From the NCBI RefSeq assembly GCF_004563925.1, contig NZ_SPNJ01000003.1:707511-771510 (forward strand): a DNA stretch of 64,000 bases, given 5' to 3'. The translations under genes and the position numbers were made by a program. This document shows, in pieces, positions 57,689 to 64,000 of this stretch. The notes under the pieces are model-generated. The model saw nothing but the letters and a program-made list of their open reading frames with translations. It made no database searches and was not told the origin of the DNA. This DNA is from Herbaspirillum sp. 3R11. Lineage in GTDB: Bacteria > Pseudomonadota > Gammaproteobacteria > Burkholderiales > Burkholderiaceae_D. Position 1 is the stretch's first letter, and the number at the start of each line of letters is the position of its first letter.

Positions 57689-59224
57689 ATGAAACCTATT
57701 TCTCCCGTCATCCGATTGAATCCTGTCGATGATGTTGTCATTGCGCGCCGCCAACTGATCACCGGCACCATTCTCGAAGAAGAGAACGGTCTGCGGGTCG
57801 GGGCACTGATCCCTGCCGGACACAAGATGGCGACACGCGCCATCGCCGTCGGCCAGCCGATCAAGCGTTATGGACAAATCATCGGCACCGCCAGCCAAGC
57901 CATCGAGCCAGGTCAGCACGTGCACACGCACAATCTGGCCATGGCGGAGTTTTCGCGCGAGCACTCCTTCGGCGCCGACTTCAAGCCTGTCGATTATGTC
58001 GACACGCCTGCCACCTTCCTGGGCATCAAACGTGCCGATGGTCGCGTCGCCACGCGCAATTACATCGGTGTGCTGACCTCGGTGAACTGCTCGGCCACCG
58101 CCGCGCGCGCGATTGCGGATTACTTCCGCCGCGACATCCATCCGGAAGCTCTGGCCGATTTCCCCAATGTCGACGGCATCGTCGCGCTGACCCACGGCCT
58201 CGGCTGCGCGGTCGACTCGGAAGGCGAACCGCTGGCAATGCTGCGCCGCACGCTGGCCGGTTACGCCAAACATCCGAACTTCGCGGCGGTGCTGATCGTC
58301 GGCCTCGGTTGCGAAACCAACCAGATCTCGGGCCTGCTGGAAGCGCACAACCTGAAAGAGAATGAGTACTTCCACACCTTCACGATCCAGAGCACCGGCG
58401 GCACCGCCAAGACGGTTGCGCTCGGCATCGAGAAGATCAAGAAGATGCTGCCCAAGGCCAATGACGTCAAACGTGAACCGGTCCCGGCCAGCCACCTGAC
58501 GCTGGGTCTGCAATGCGGCGGCTCGGACGGTTATTCGGGCATTACCGCCAATCCGGCGCTGGGCTCAGCAGTAGACTTGCTGGTCAGGCACGGCGGCACC
58601 GCGATCCTGTCGGAGACGCCGGAGATCTATGGCGCGGAACACTTGCTGACGCGTCGCGCAGTGTCGTCGGAAGTCGGCGAAAAGCTGCTGGCGCGCATCG
58701 CGTGGTGGGAAGAATACTGCGCCAAGAACGGCGCCGAAATGAACAACAATCCATCGGCGGGCAACAAGGCCGGCGGCCTGACGACCATCCTGGAAAAATC
58801 ATTGGGCGCCGTCGCCAAGGGAGGTACCTCCAACCTGATGGACGTCTACAAGTATGCAGAGACGGTGACGGCCAAGGGCTTCGTCTTCATGGATACGCCC
58901 GGCTACGATCCTATCTCTGCAACCGGCCAAGTCGCCGGCGGCGCCAACATGATCTGCTTCACCACCGGTCGCGGCTCGGCCTATGGCTGCGCACCGTCGC
59001 CATCGCTGAAACTGGCGACCAACACGGCGCTGTGGCAACGCCAGGAAGAAGACATGGACATCAACTGCGGTGAAATCGCCGACGGTCTGGCCACGCCGCA
59101 GGAAATCGGCGCCAAGTTCTTCCAGATGATTCTCGACACCGCTTCGGGCAAGAAGACCAAGAGCGAATTGCATGGCTACGGCCAGGATGAATTCGTGCCT
59201 TGGCATATCGGCGTCTATACCTGA
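57689..59224 (+). CDS. UxaA/GarD-family sugar-acid dehydratase
   Basis: 511 residues from ATG 57689. An N-terminal SAF domain (about residues 5-80, ending HVHTHNLAM) is followed by the large dehydratase body with LTHGLGCAVDS, GLGCETNQISGL, LQCGGSDGYSG and TTGRGSAYGCAP. UxaA-family enzymes dehydrate altronate, galactarate, or, in related bacteria, D-arabonate, L-fuconate or L-galactonate. It would form the 2-keto-3-deoxy acid used by the following genes. Substrate is inferred from context. Confidence 0.88.
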   Translation: MKPISPVIRLNPVDDVVIARRQLITGTILEEENGLRVGALIPAGHKMATRAIAVGQPIKRYGQIIGTASQAIEPGQHVHTHNLAMAEFSREHSFGADFKPVDYVDTPATFLGIKRADGRVATRNYIGVLTSVNCSATAARAIADYFRRDIHPEALADFPNVDGIVALTHGLGCAVDSEGEPLAMLRRTLAGYAKHPNFAAVLIVGLGCETNQISGLLEAHNLKENEYFHTFTIQSTGGTAKTVALGIEKIKKMLPKANDVKREPVPASHLTLGLQCGGSDGYSGITANPALGSAVDLLVRHGGTAILSETPEIYGAEHLLTRRAVSSEVGEKLLARIAWWEEYCAKNGAEMNNNPSAGNKAGGLTTILEKSLGAVAKGGTSNLMDVYKYAETVTAKGFVFMDTPGYDPISATGQVAGGANMICFTTGRGSAYGCAPSPSLKLATNTALWQRQEEDMDINCGEIADGLATPQEIGAKFFQMILDTASGKKTKSELHGYGQDEFVPWHIGVYT

Positions 59225-59256
59225 TGGCCTGATCGCCTGATCGTTTCTTCTCCTTG

Positions 59257-59293
59257 CTGTCGCCGGCGCTGTTTTTGCCGGCGGCAGTTTTTC
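59257..59293 (+). terminator. Terminator after the UxaA-family gene
   Basis: CTGTCGCCGGC and GCCGGCGGCAG arms with a T-rich loop, then TTTTT. Partial read-through to the next genes is likely as they share a pathway. Confidence 0.75.
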
Positions 59294-59403
59294 CATCGAG
59301 GGGTTGCGACATGCTTCAAGCAATCCCGACCGCGCGTCTTGAAGCATCTCTCAGTATCTCATTCGCATTTCAGCACCGTCCCTGACATTCAATTGGAGCA
59401 CGC

Positions 59404-60576
59404 ATGACACACGCATTCACGACGCAGGCGCATCTGCCTGAAGATCATCAGCAAGCAACACTGGTCGGCCGCATCTGGCAACCGGGAGTCGGCCCCGTGC
59501 TGGTCAAGGTACAGGCCGACGGCGTGTACGACCTGACCGCCGTCGCAGCAACCTCTAGCCAACTGCTCGAGCTCGACAATCCCGCCGCCGCAGTGGCGCA
59601 AGCCAAGGCGCCGCGCCTGGCGTCGCTGGAAGACCTGCTGGCCAACGCCGACGTTGCCACGCGCGATACGTCGCGTCCATGGCTGCTGGCGCCGATCGAT
59701 CTGCAGGCGGTCAAGGCCAGCGGCGTGACTTTCGTCGCCAGCATGCTCGAGCGCGTGATCGAAGAACAGGCGCGCGGCGACGCCGGCAGGGCGGAATCGG
59801 TGCGCACGGCGATCACCGCCGTGATCGGCGACAACCTGTCGAGTGTGGTGCCGGGTTCCGACGGCGCCGCCAAGCTCAAGGAAGTGCTGCTGGAGCAAGG
59901 CGTCTGGTCGCAATACCTGGAAGTCGGCATCGGTCCCGACGCCGAGATCTTCACCAAGGCGCAGCCGCTGTCGTCGGTCGGCCTGGGCGACGAAGTCGGC
60001 ATCCATCCCAAGTCGGTCTGGAACAATCCCGAACCGGAAATCGTGCTGGTCGTGAACAGCCGCGGCGCCACACTGGGCGCGACACTCGGCAATGACGTCA
60101 ACCTGCGCGACTTCGAAGGCCGCTCCGCCCTGCTGCTGGGCAAAGCCAAAGACAACAACGCCTCGTGCGCCGTCGGGCCTTTCATTCGTCTGTTCGATGC
60201 AAATTTTTCAATTGACGACGTGCGCCGTGCCGAACTTACAATGCGGGTAGACGGTACGGAAGGCTTTACGCTCAAGGGCAGCAGTTCGATGTCGATGATC
60301 AGCCGCGATCCGCTGAATCTGGTGGAGCACGCCATCGGCCCGAATCACCAGTATCCGGACGGCCTGGTGCTGTTTCTCGGCACCATGTTTGCGCCGACGC
60401 AGGACCGCTTCGGACCGGGACAGGGTTTTACCCACCAGGTCGCCGACGTGGTCACGATCGCGACGCCGAAGCTGGGCGCGCTGGTGAACAAGGTCAACTT
60501 TACCGACAAGGTCGCACCGTGGACATTTGGTCTGACGGCGCTGCTCAAGAATCTCGCACAACGCAAACTCATTTAA
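59404..60576 (+). CDS. Fumarylacetoacetate hydrolase family protein (two-domain, 390 aa)
   Basis: 390 residues. The N-terminal part is a family-specific domain; the FAH domain covers about residues 170-385. Metal-site acidic residues are seen in WNNPEPEIVLVVN near residue 202 and GNDVNLRDFEGRSALLLGKA near residue 228. FAH-family enzymes in such clusters either split 2,4-diketo-3-deoxy acids or dehydrate 2-keto-3-deoxy pentonates to 2-oxoglutarate semialdehyde. Which one applies cannot be told from sequence alone. TTGGAGCA precedes the ATG; the SDR gene follows by 10 bases. Confidence 0.87.
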   Translation: MTHAFTTQAHLPEDHQQATLVGRIWQPGVGPVLVKVQADGVYDLTAVAATSSQLLELDNPAAAVAQAKAPRLASLEDLLANADVATRDTSRPWLLAPIDLQAVKASGVTFVASMLERVIEEQARGDAGRAESVRTAITAVIGDNLSSVVPGSDGAAKLKEVLLEQGVWSQYLEVGIGPDAEIFTKAQPLSSVGLGDEVGIHPKSVWNNPEPEIVLVVNSRGATLGATLGNDVNLRDFEGRSALLLGKAKDNNASCAVGPFIRLFDANFSIDDVRRAELTMRVDGTEGFTLKGSSSMSMISRDPLNLVEHAIGPNHQYPDGLVLFLGTMFAPTQDRFGPGQGFTHQVADVVTIATPKLGALVNKVNFTDKVAPWTFGLTALLKNLAQRKLI

Positions 60577-60586
60577 AGGAAATACC

Positions 60587-61351
60587 ATGTCGCAATCCTC
60601 TGGACGCCTGGCCGGCAAGACCGTGCTGATCACTGCCGCCGCGCAAGGCATCGGCCGCGCGTCGGTCGAACTGTTTGCACGTGAAGGTGCGCGCGTCATC
60701 GCGACCGACATCAGCAAGCAGCATCTGGATGAACTGGCCGGCATCGCCAACGTGGAAACGCATCTGCTGGACGTGACCGACGACGCCGCGATCAAGGCGC
60801 TGGTGGCCAAGGTCGGCGCGGTAGATGTGCTGTTCAATTGCGCGGGCTACGTTGCCGCCGGCAACATCCTGGATTGCGACGACAAGGCCTGGGACTTCTC
60901 CTTCAACCTCAACGCCAAGGCGATGTTCCACACCATCCGTGCGGTGTTGCCGGGCATGCTGGCGAAGAAGTCCGGCTCGATCGTCAACATCGCGTCCGCA
61001 GCATCGAGCGTCAAGGGCGTGGCGAATCGCTTCGCCTACGGCGCCAGCAAGGCGGCCGTGGTCGGCCTGACCAAATCGGTTGCCGCGGATTTCGTGGCGC
61101 AAGGCGTCCGTTGCAATGCCATCTGCCCGGGCACCATTGAATCGCCGTCGCTGAACCAGCGCATCACCACGCAAGCCAAGGAAACCGGCAAGAGCGAAGC
61201 GGAAGTGCGCCAGGCTTTCGTCGGCCGTCAACCGATGGGCCGCATCGGCAAGGCCGAAGAAGTCGCGGCGCTGGCACTGTATCTGGCGTCGGAAGAGTCG
61301 GCATTCACTACCGGCGCGATCCACATGATCGACGGCGGCTGGTCGAACTGA
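60587..61351 (+). CDS. SDR dehydrogenase, 2-keto-3-deoxy-L-fuconate type
   Basis: 254-residue short-chain dehydrogenase. [10 protein letters not shown] near residue 13 binds [11 protein letters not shown] gives the active Ser, and YGASK near residue 152 the Tyr-Lys pair. The C-terminal part ([29 protein letters not shown]) closely resembles 2-keto-3-deoxy-L-fuconate 4-dehydrogenases. It would form a 2,4-diketo-3-deoxy acid for cleavage. AAAGGAAA precedes the ATG. Confidence 0.88.
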   Translation: MSQSSGRLAGKTVLITAAAQGIGRASVELFAREGARVIATDISKQHLDELAGIANVETHLLDVTDDAAIKALVAKVGAVDVLFNCAGYVAAGNILDCDDKAWDFSFNLNAKAMFHTIRAVLPGMLAKKSGSIVNIASAASSVKGVANRFAYGASKAAVVGLTKSVAADFVAQGVRCNAICPGTIESPSLNQRITTQAKETGKSEAEVRQAFVGRQPMGRIGKAEEVAALALYLASEESAFTTGAIHMIDGGWSN

Positions 61352-61371
61352 TCGATGTAAAAATTGACGCG

Positions 61372-61450
61372 GCGATGTAGTTTGCTACATCGCTATGCTG
61401 ATGCTCTCGCAGCCCCTGCCGATCCTGGATCGCAGGGGCTGCGGTGTTTT
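61372..61450 (+). terminator. Tandem hairpins after the SDR gene
   Basis: First GCGATGTAG-TTTG-CTACATCGC (61372-61393), then GCAGCCCCTGC (61409-61419) with GCAGGGGCTGC (61432-61442) followed by GGTGTTTTT. The second is a good terminator and separates the lactonase gene. Confidence 0.85.
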
Positions 61451-61578
61451 TGGCACTCCGTTCATGAGCCACCGGGGCCGTTCTTTTATTTTCGTTTTCG
61501 ATACCGGCAGCATTGTTCGGCGCGCAGGAATGGGCATAATGCAGTTCTTGTTCATCTGAAACTGCCCACTCCATTTCC

Positions 61579-62472
61579 ATGTCCCCACATCCAATCCAGA
61601 TCGCTTTCGAGACTCCCATGCAACTCGGCGAATGCCCGTTATGGCACGCCGGCGAAGGCGCTCTGTACTGGATCGACATTCCCGGCCGGGCGGTCCATCG
61701 CCTGCACGAGAGCAGCAAGGCGCACCGCAGCTGGCCCATGCCGGGAGAGCCGGGATGCATTGCAATTCATGCCGACGGCGGCTTGCTGGTGGCGTTGCGC
61801 GATGGACTGTTCCATCTTGATACGGACAGCGGCAATTTGATTCGATTGCACGATGCGCCTTACGACGTCACTAAACTTCGATTCAACGATGGCCGCTGCG
61901 ATGCGATGGGACGCTTCTGGGCCGGGACAATTTATGAACCGCGCGATCAGGATCTGGGCAGTTTGTTTTGTTTCGATCATGGGCAGTTGCGCGATGCGGC
62001 GCATCCCGTGACTACCTCCAACGGCGTAGCGTTCAGCAACGACAAGCGGACGATGTTCCATTCGAACACCCCGGCGCACCGCATCGATGCCTACGATTTC
62101 GATCTCGCTAGCGGCCGGACGGGCAACAAGCGCCTGTTCAAGCAATTCGATACGGACAAGACGGCGCCGGATTACGGCGGCCGCCCCGATGGCGCCGCAG
62201 TCGATAGCGAAAATGCTTATTGGTGCGCCATGTTTGAAGGCGGACGCGTGCTGCGGCTTTCATCCGCCGGCGATATCTTGCAGGAGATCAAATTGCCAGC
62301 TCGCTGCCCGACGATGATTGCCTTTGGCGGTGAGGATTTGCGCACGTTATACATCACCACGGGCCGGAACGGGCGTAGCGAAGCCGAGCTCGCGCAGTAT
62401 CCTCATTCTGGTTGTGTAATGTCGGTACGGGTGGATGTTCCAGGCTTGCCGGAGTTTTCGTATCGGGGGTGA
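61579..62472 (+). CDS. SMP-30/gluconolactonase-family sugar lactonase
   Basis: 297-residue six-bladed beta-propeller. The metal ligands are visible: Glu in LGECPLW near residue 17, Asn in TTSNGVAF near residue 149, and Asp in GRPDGAAVD near residue 203. It opens an aldonolactone to the free acid, the step before the UxaA-type dehydratase. It is separated from the SDR by a terminator and may have its own promoter. An ATG 42 bases in (MQLGECPLW) would be too short. Confidence 0.9.
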   Translation: MSPHPIQIAFETPMQLGECPLWHAGEGALYWIDIPGRAVHRLHESSKAHRSWPMPGEPGCIAIHADGGLLVALRDGLFHLDTDSGNLIRLHDAPYDVTKLRFNDGRCDAMGRFWAGTIYEPRDQDLGSLFCFDHGQLRDAAHPVTTSNGVAFSNDKRTMFHSNTPAHRIDAYDFDLASGRTGNKRLFKQFDTDKTAPDYGGRPDGAAVDSENAYWCAMFEGGRVLRLSSAGDILQEIKLPARCPTMIAFGGEDLRTLYITTGRNGRSEAELAQYPHSGCVMSVRVDVPGLPEFSYRG

Positions 62473-62783
62473 GGCTAGACGTGTTGAGTTCTTTGCGCCG
62501 GAATTTGATCGCACATGACGATGTTACTTTCGCAGTCCGGCTCTCTCCGCCATGTGCGTGACCGGGTCGCATTGCCTGTTTGCCAATGAAATTGCGATAT
62601 TCTGAGCCAGCGCCAGCAAAGCTGTTCAATTTCAGCGACAATCACGGTCACGCTTGCCCCAAGACTTGCTTTCTTTTCTAGTTGTTATGAGAAAATAGCT
62701 TCAAGTGTTTGCGGATGATATTCCCTCTCCGCACAAGCGATTCAATTTCGATATTCAACAATATTTACTCTAGCGAAAACTCC
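62473..62783. other. Intergenic region, AT-rich right half
   Basis: Between the lactonase and PagL-like genes. The right half is AT-rich and probably holds the PagL-like promoter, but no strong -35/-10 pair could be assigned. A minus-strand open frame here looks non-coding. Confidence 0.4.
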
Positions 62784-63332
62784 ATGTCGATGAAAAAATT
62801 TGCCCTCAAACTCACTGCCGCAGCCGTCGCCCTGATCGGCCTGCAAACTTCCAGCTACGCCGTTGATTCCGTATCCGTGGAAGGCGGCGCCGGCTCCAAG
62901 GTTCAGATGCTGCGCCTGGGCGCACAATGGGATTGGAAGAACACAGCGTGGTGGCAATCGAATGGCACGCATATCGGCGGGTACTGGGATCTGACAGTCG
63001 CTGAATGGCATGAAAAGCGTTACAACAACACCGACAGCAGCAAGAACTTCACCGACATCGGTTTCACACCGGTCTTCCGTTTCCAACGCGATGACAAAAA
63101 GGGTTTCTACGGCGAAGCCGGCATCGGCGTCCATCTGTTCTCCTCGCTGTACAACAACGACACCAAGAAACTGTCGACTGCATTCCAGTTCGGTGATCAC
63201 CTCGGCACTGGTTATGTGTTCGCGAACGGCCTGGACGTTGGCGTGAAGCTGCAGCACTTTTCGAACGGCGGCATCAAGCAGCCGAACGGCGGTGTAAACT
63301 TTGCGGTTCTCAAAGCTGCTTACCGCTTCTGA
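62784..63332 (+). CDS. PagL-like lipid A deacylase (acyloxyacyl hydrolase family)
   Basis: 182 residues from ATG 62784; ATG 62790 is possible. A signal peptide ends SSYAVD near residue 27. The mature part is an eight-stranded outer-membrane barrel ending in aromatic Phe (AAYRF). LQHFSNGG near residue 155 carries the catalytic His and Ser of PagL. Fourteen residues after the His, where Pseudomonas PagL has its catalytic Glu, the sequence reads GVNF, so Asn takes that place. It should remove the 3-O acyl chain of lipid A if active. Confidence 0.85.
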   Translation: MSMKKFALKLTAAAVALIGLQTSSYAVDSVSVEGGAGSKVQMLRLGAQWDWKNTAWWQSNGTHIGGYWDLTVAEWHEKRYNNTDSSKNFTDIGFTPVFRFQRDDKKGFYGEAGIGVHLFSSLYNNDTKKLSTAFQFGDHLGTGYVFANGLDVGVKLQHFSNGGIKQPNGGVNFAVLKAAYRF

Positions 63333-63371
63333 TTGTTTGAACGGCTGTCGATTCTGACAGCGAGAATAAAG

Positions 63372-63397
63372 AAACCGGTCACTGACCGGTTTTTTTA
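63372..63397 (+). terminator. Terminator after the PagL-like gene
   Basis: AAACCGGTC-ACT-GACCGGTTT stem followed by a T-run. Confidence 0.93.
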
Positions 63398-63894
63398 CGC
63401 CTGGAGGTTTGGGGAGATGCTTACTCAGGAAGTCAGGAGTAGCGAATTCCACATCAACTGATGTTGGGGGTGCAAGTCAGATCATGAGTCGCCTCAGATC
63501 ATGATTTGCCTGGCGAGGTCGCTGAAGATACTTTATTCGCTTATTGCTGAAGATGGCGGCGCCATGGGTGCAAATCATGGGAGAGGGGCATTGATTTTCT
63601 TGCTGATTTCCTGAGCGATCGCGGAAGTTGGGAGGTTATAGAGGATGTACGAGGCTATTAGTAGGCGCGAATTGCACGTGAAACCGGAAGAGTATTGATG
63701 GTTTTGCGAGTGGATTGGGGTGAGTTTGCCGGAGTGGCCGAGGCGGATGTGCCTGAAACGAAGCGATGGTGGGGAGAGGAAGCGCAGCCGAATGGCCTTG
63801 AAAGGTAAAACGGCGCCTGGAGTTGGCGTTGGACGGGATAAGACGAGGAGGATTGTGTCTGAAGTGAAGCAAATTGACAAATGAATCGGACAGC
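63398..63894. other. Non-coding stretch before the rrn terminator, with a small tandem repeat
   Basis: About 500 bases with no convincing gene. Minus-strand open frames are Ser/Pro/Arg-rich without ribosome sites. Two adjacent 17-base copies of TCAGATCATGA-type sequence (63477-63493 and 63494-63510) differ at two positions. Confidence 0.45.
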
Positions 63895-63925
63895 AAAAAG
63901 CCCCACACCTGATGGTATGGGGCTT
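63895..63925 (-). terminator. Terminator of the rRNA operon
   Basis: Minus strand AAGCCCCA and TGGGGCTT arms around ACCATCAGG-type loop, followed by TTTTT. It lies just after the 3' end of 5S rRNA. Confidence 0.88.
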
Positions 63926-63939
63926 AAGCTTAATTAATA

Positions 63940-64000
63940 GCCTGACGATGACCTACTTTCACACTGGTTGCAGCACTATCATCGGCGCGAAGTCGTTTCA
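63940..64000 (-). rRNA. rrf: 5S ribosomal RNA, 3' part
   Basis: The minus strand reads as the last 61 or so bases of a betaproteobacterial 5S rRNA: TGAAACGACTTCGCGCCGAT, then GTGTGAAAGTAGGTCATCG and the 3' CAGGC. The 5' half lies beyond the window edge, so the rest of the rrn operon is expected to the right on this strand. Confidence 0.93.

Noticed and set aside
63720..63760. A stretch resembling the 5' end of a class II tRNA (GCCGGAGTGGCCGAGGCGG).
   Set aside because: No matching acceptor arm, anticodon stem or T-loop follows within tRNA length.
63575..63908. Minus-strand frames before the 5S terminator.
   Set aside because: Low-complexity composition, three overlapping frames open at once, no ribosome sites.

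Overview
The window looks like chromosomal DNA of a high-GC betaproteobacterium of the Burkholderiales, most likely Oxalobacteraceae and close to Herbaspirillum. The basis is codon and GC character, the pilG-pilH-pilI-pilJ-chpA order behind a rubredoxin gene, erpA next to hemL, and a sugar-acid cluster of a kind reported from Herbaspirillum. The genus is an inference from gene content; no search was run. The right edge enters a 5S rRNA gene on the minus strand, so an rrn operon lies just outside.

Layout. 0.2-4.5 kb: a Rieske oxygenase, an EamA exporter, a mercaptopyruvate-type sulfurtransferase, a LysR regulator and a possible small membrane protein. 4.5-13.7 kb: a ZIP metal transporter, then the twitching-type chemosensory operon and rubredoxin on the minus strand. 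13.7-22.4 kb: housekeeping genes (ThiD-like kinase, hemL, erpA, bactofilin, a coiled-coil membrane protein, argC, rplM-rpsI, OsmC, coq7, pyrC). 22.6-30.3 kb: a glutamate uptake and catabolism block (gltIJKL-type transporter, a second binding protein, glutamate dehydrogenase) and a HypT-like LysR. 30.4-43.9 kb: an Atm1-type ABC exporter, a YciA-type thioesterase, a hydroxyacid dehydrogenase with dgoK and dgoA, fadD, a predicted zinc aminopeptidase lipoprotein, a molybdopterin oxidoreductase, an AraC regulator, a LysE exporter and an M20 peptidase. 44-50 kb: an AT-rich acetyltransferase cassette flanked by look-alike terminators, then a dipeptide-type ABC transporter without a binding protein, divergent from an M20D amidohydrolase. 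50-53 kb: small or poorly known proteins. 53-62.5 kb: a LysR regulator divergent from a catabolic cluster (AraD1/GguC, amino-acid-type ABC transporter, UxaA dehydratase, FAH-family enzyme, 2-keto-3-deoxy sugar-acid SDR, SMP-30 lactonase). 62.8-64 kb: a PagL-like outer-membrane deacylase and the 5S gene.

The 53-62.5 kb cluster reads as a non-phosphorylative route for a sugar of the L-fucose, D-arabinose or L-galactose type: lactone opening, dehydration to a 2-keto-3-deoxy acid, then oxidation and hydrolysis or a second dehydration. Its transporter belongs to the polar amino acid family, but the binding protein keeps the carboxylate-binding Arg and lacks the Asp that normally holds the alpha-amino group, so a sugar acid is a plausible ligand.

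The most unusual non-coding signal is upstream of rplM. A short unit with its own promoter and terminator encodes a predicted RNA of about 95 nt. One of its loops carries CUCCUCCUUU, which resembles the anti-Shine-Dalgarno tail of 16S rRNA. It could be an anti-SD small RNA.
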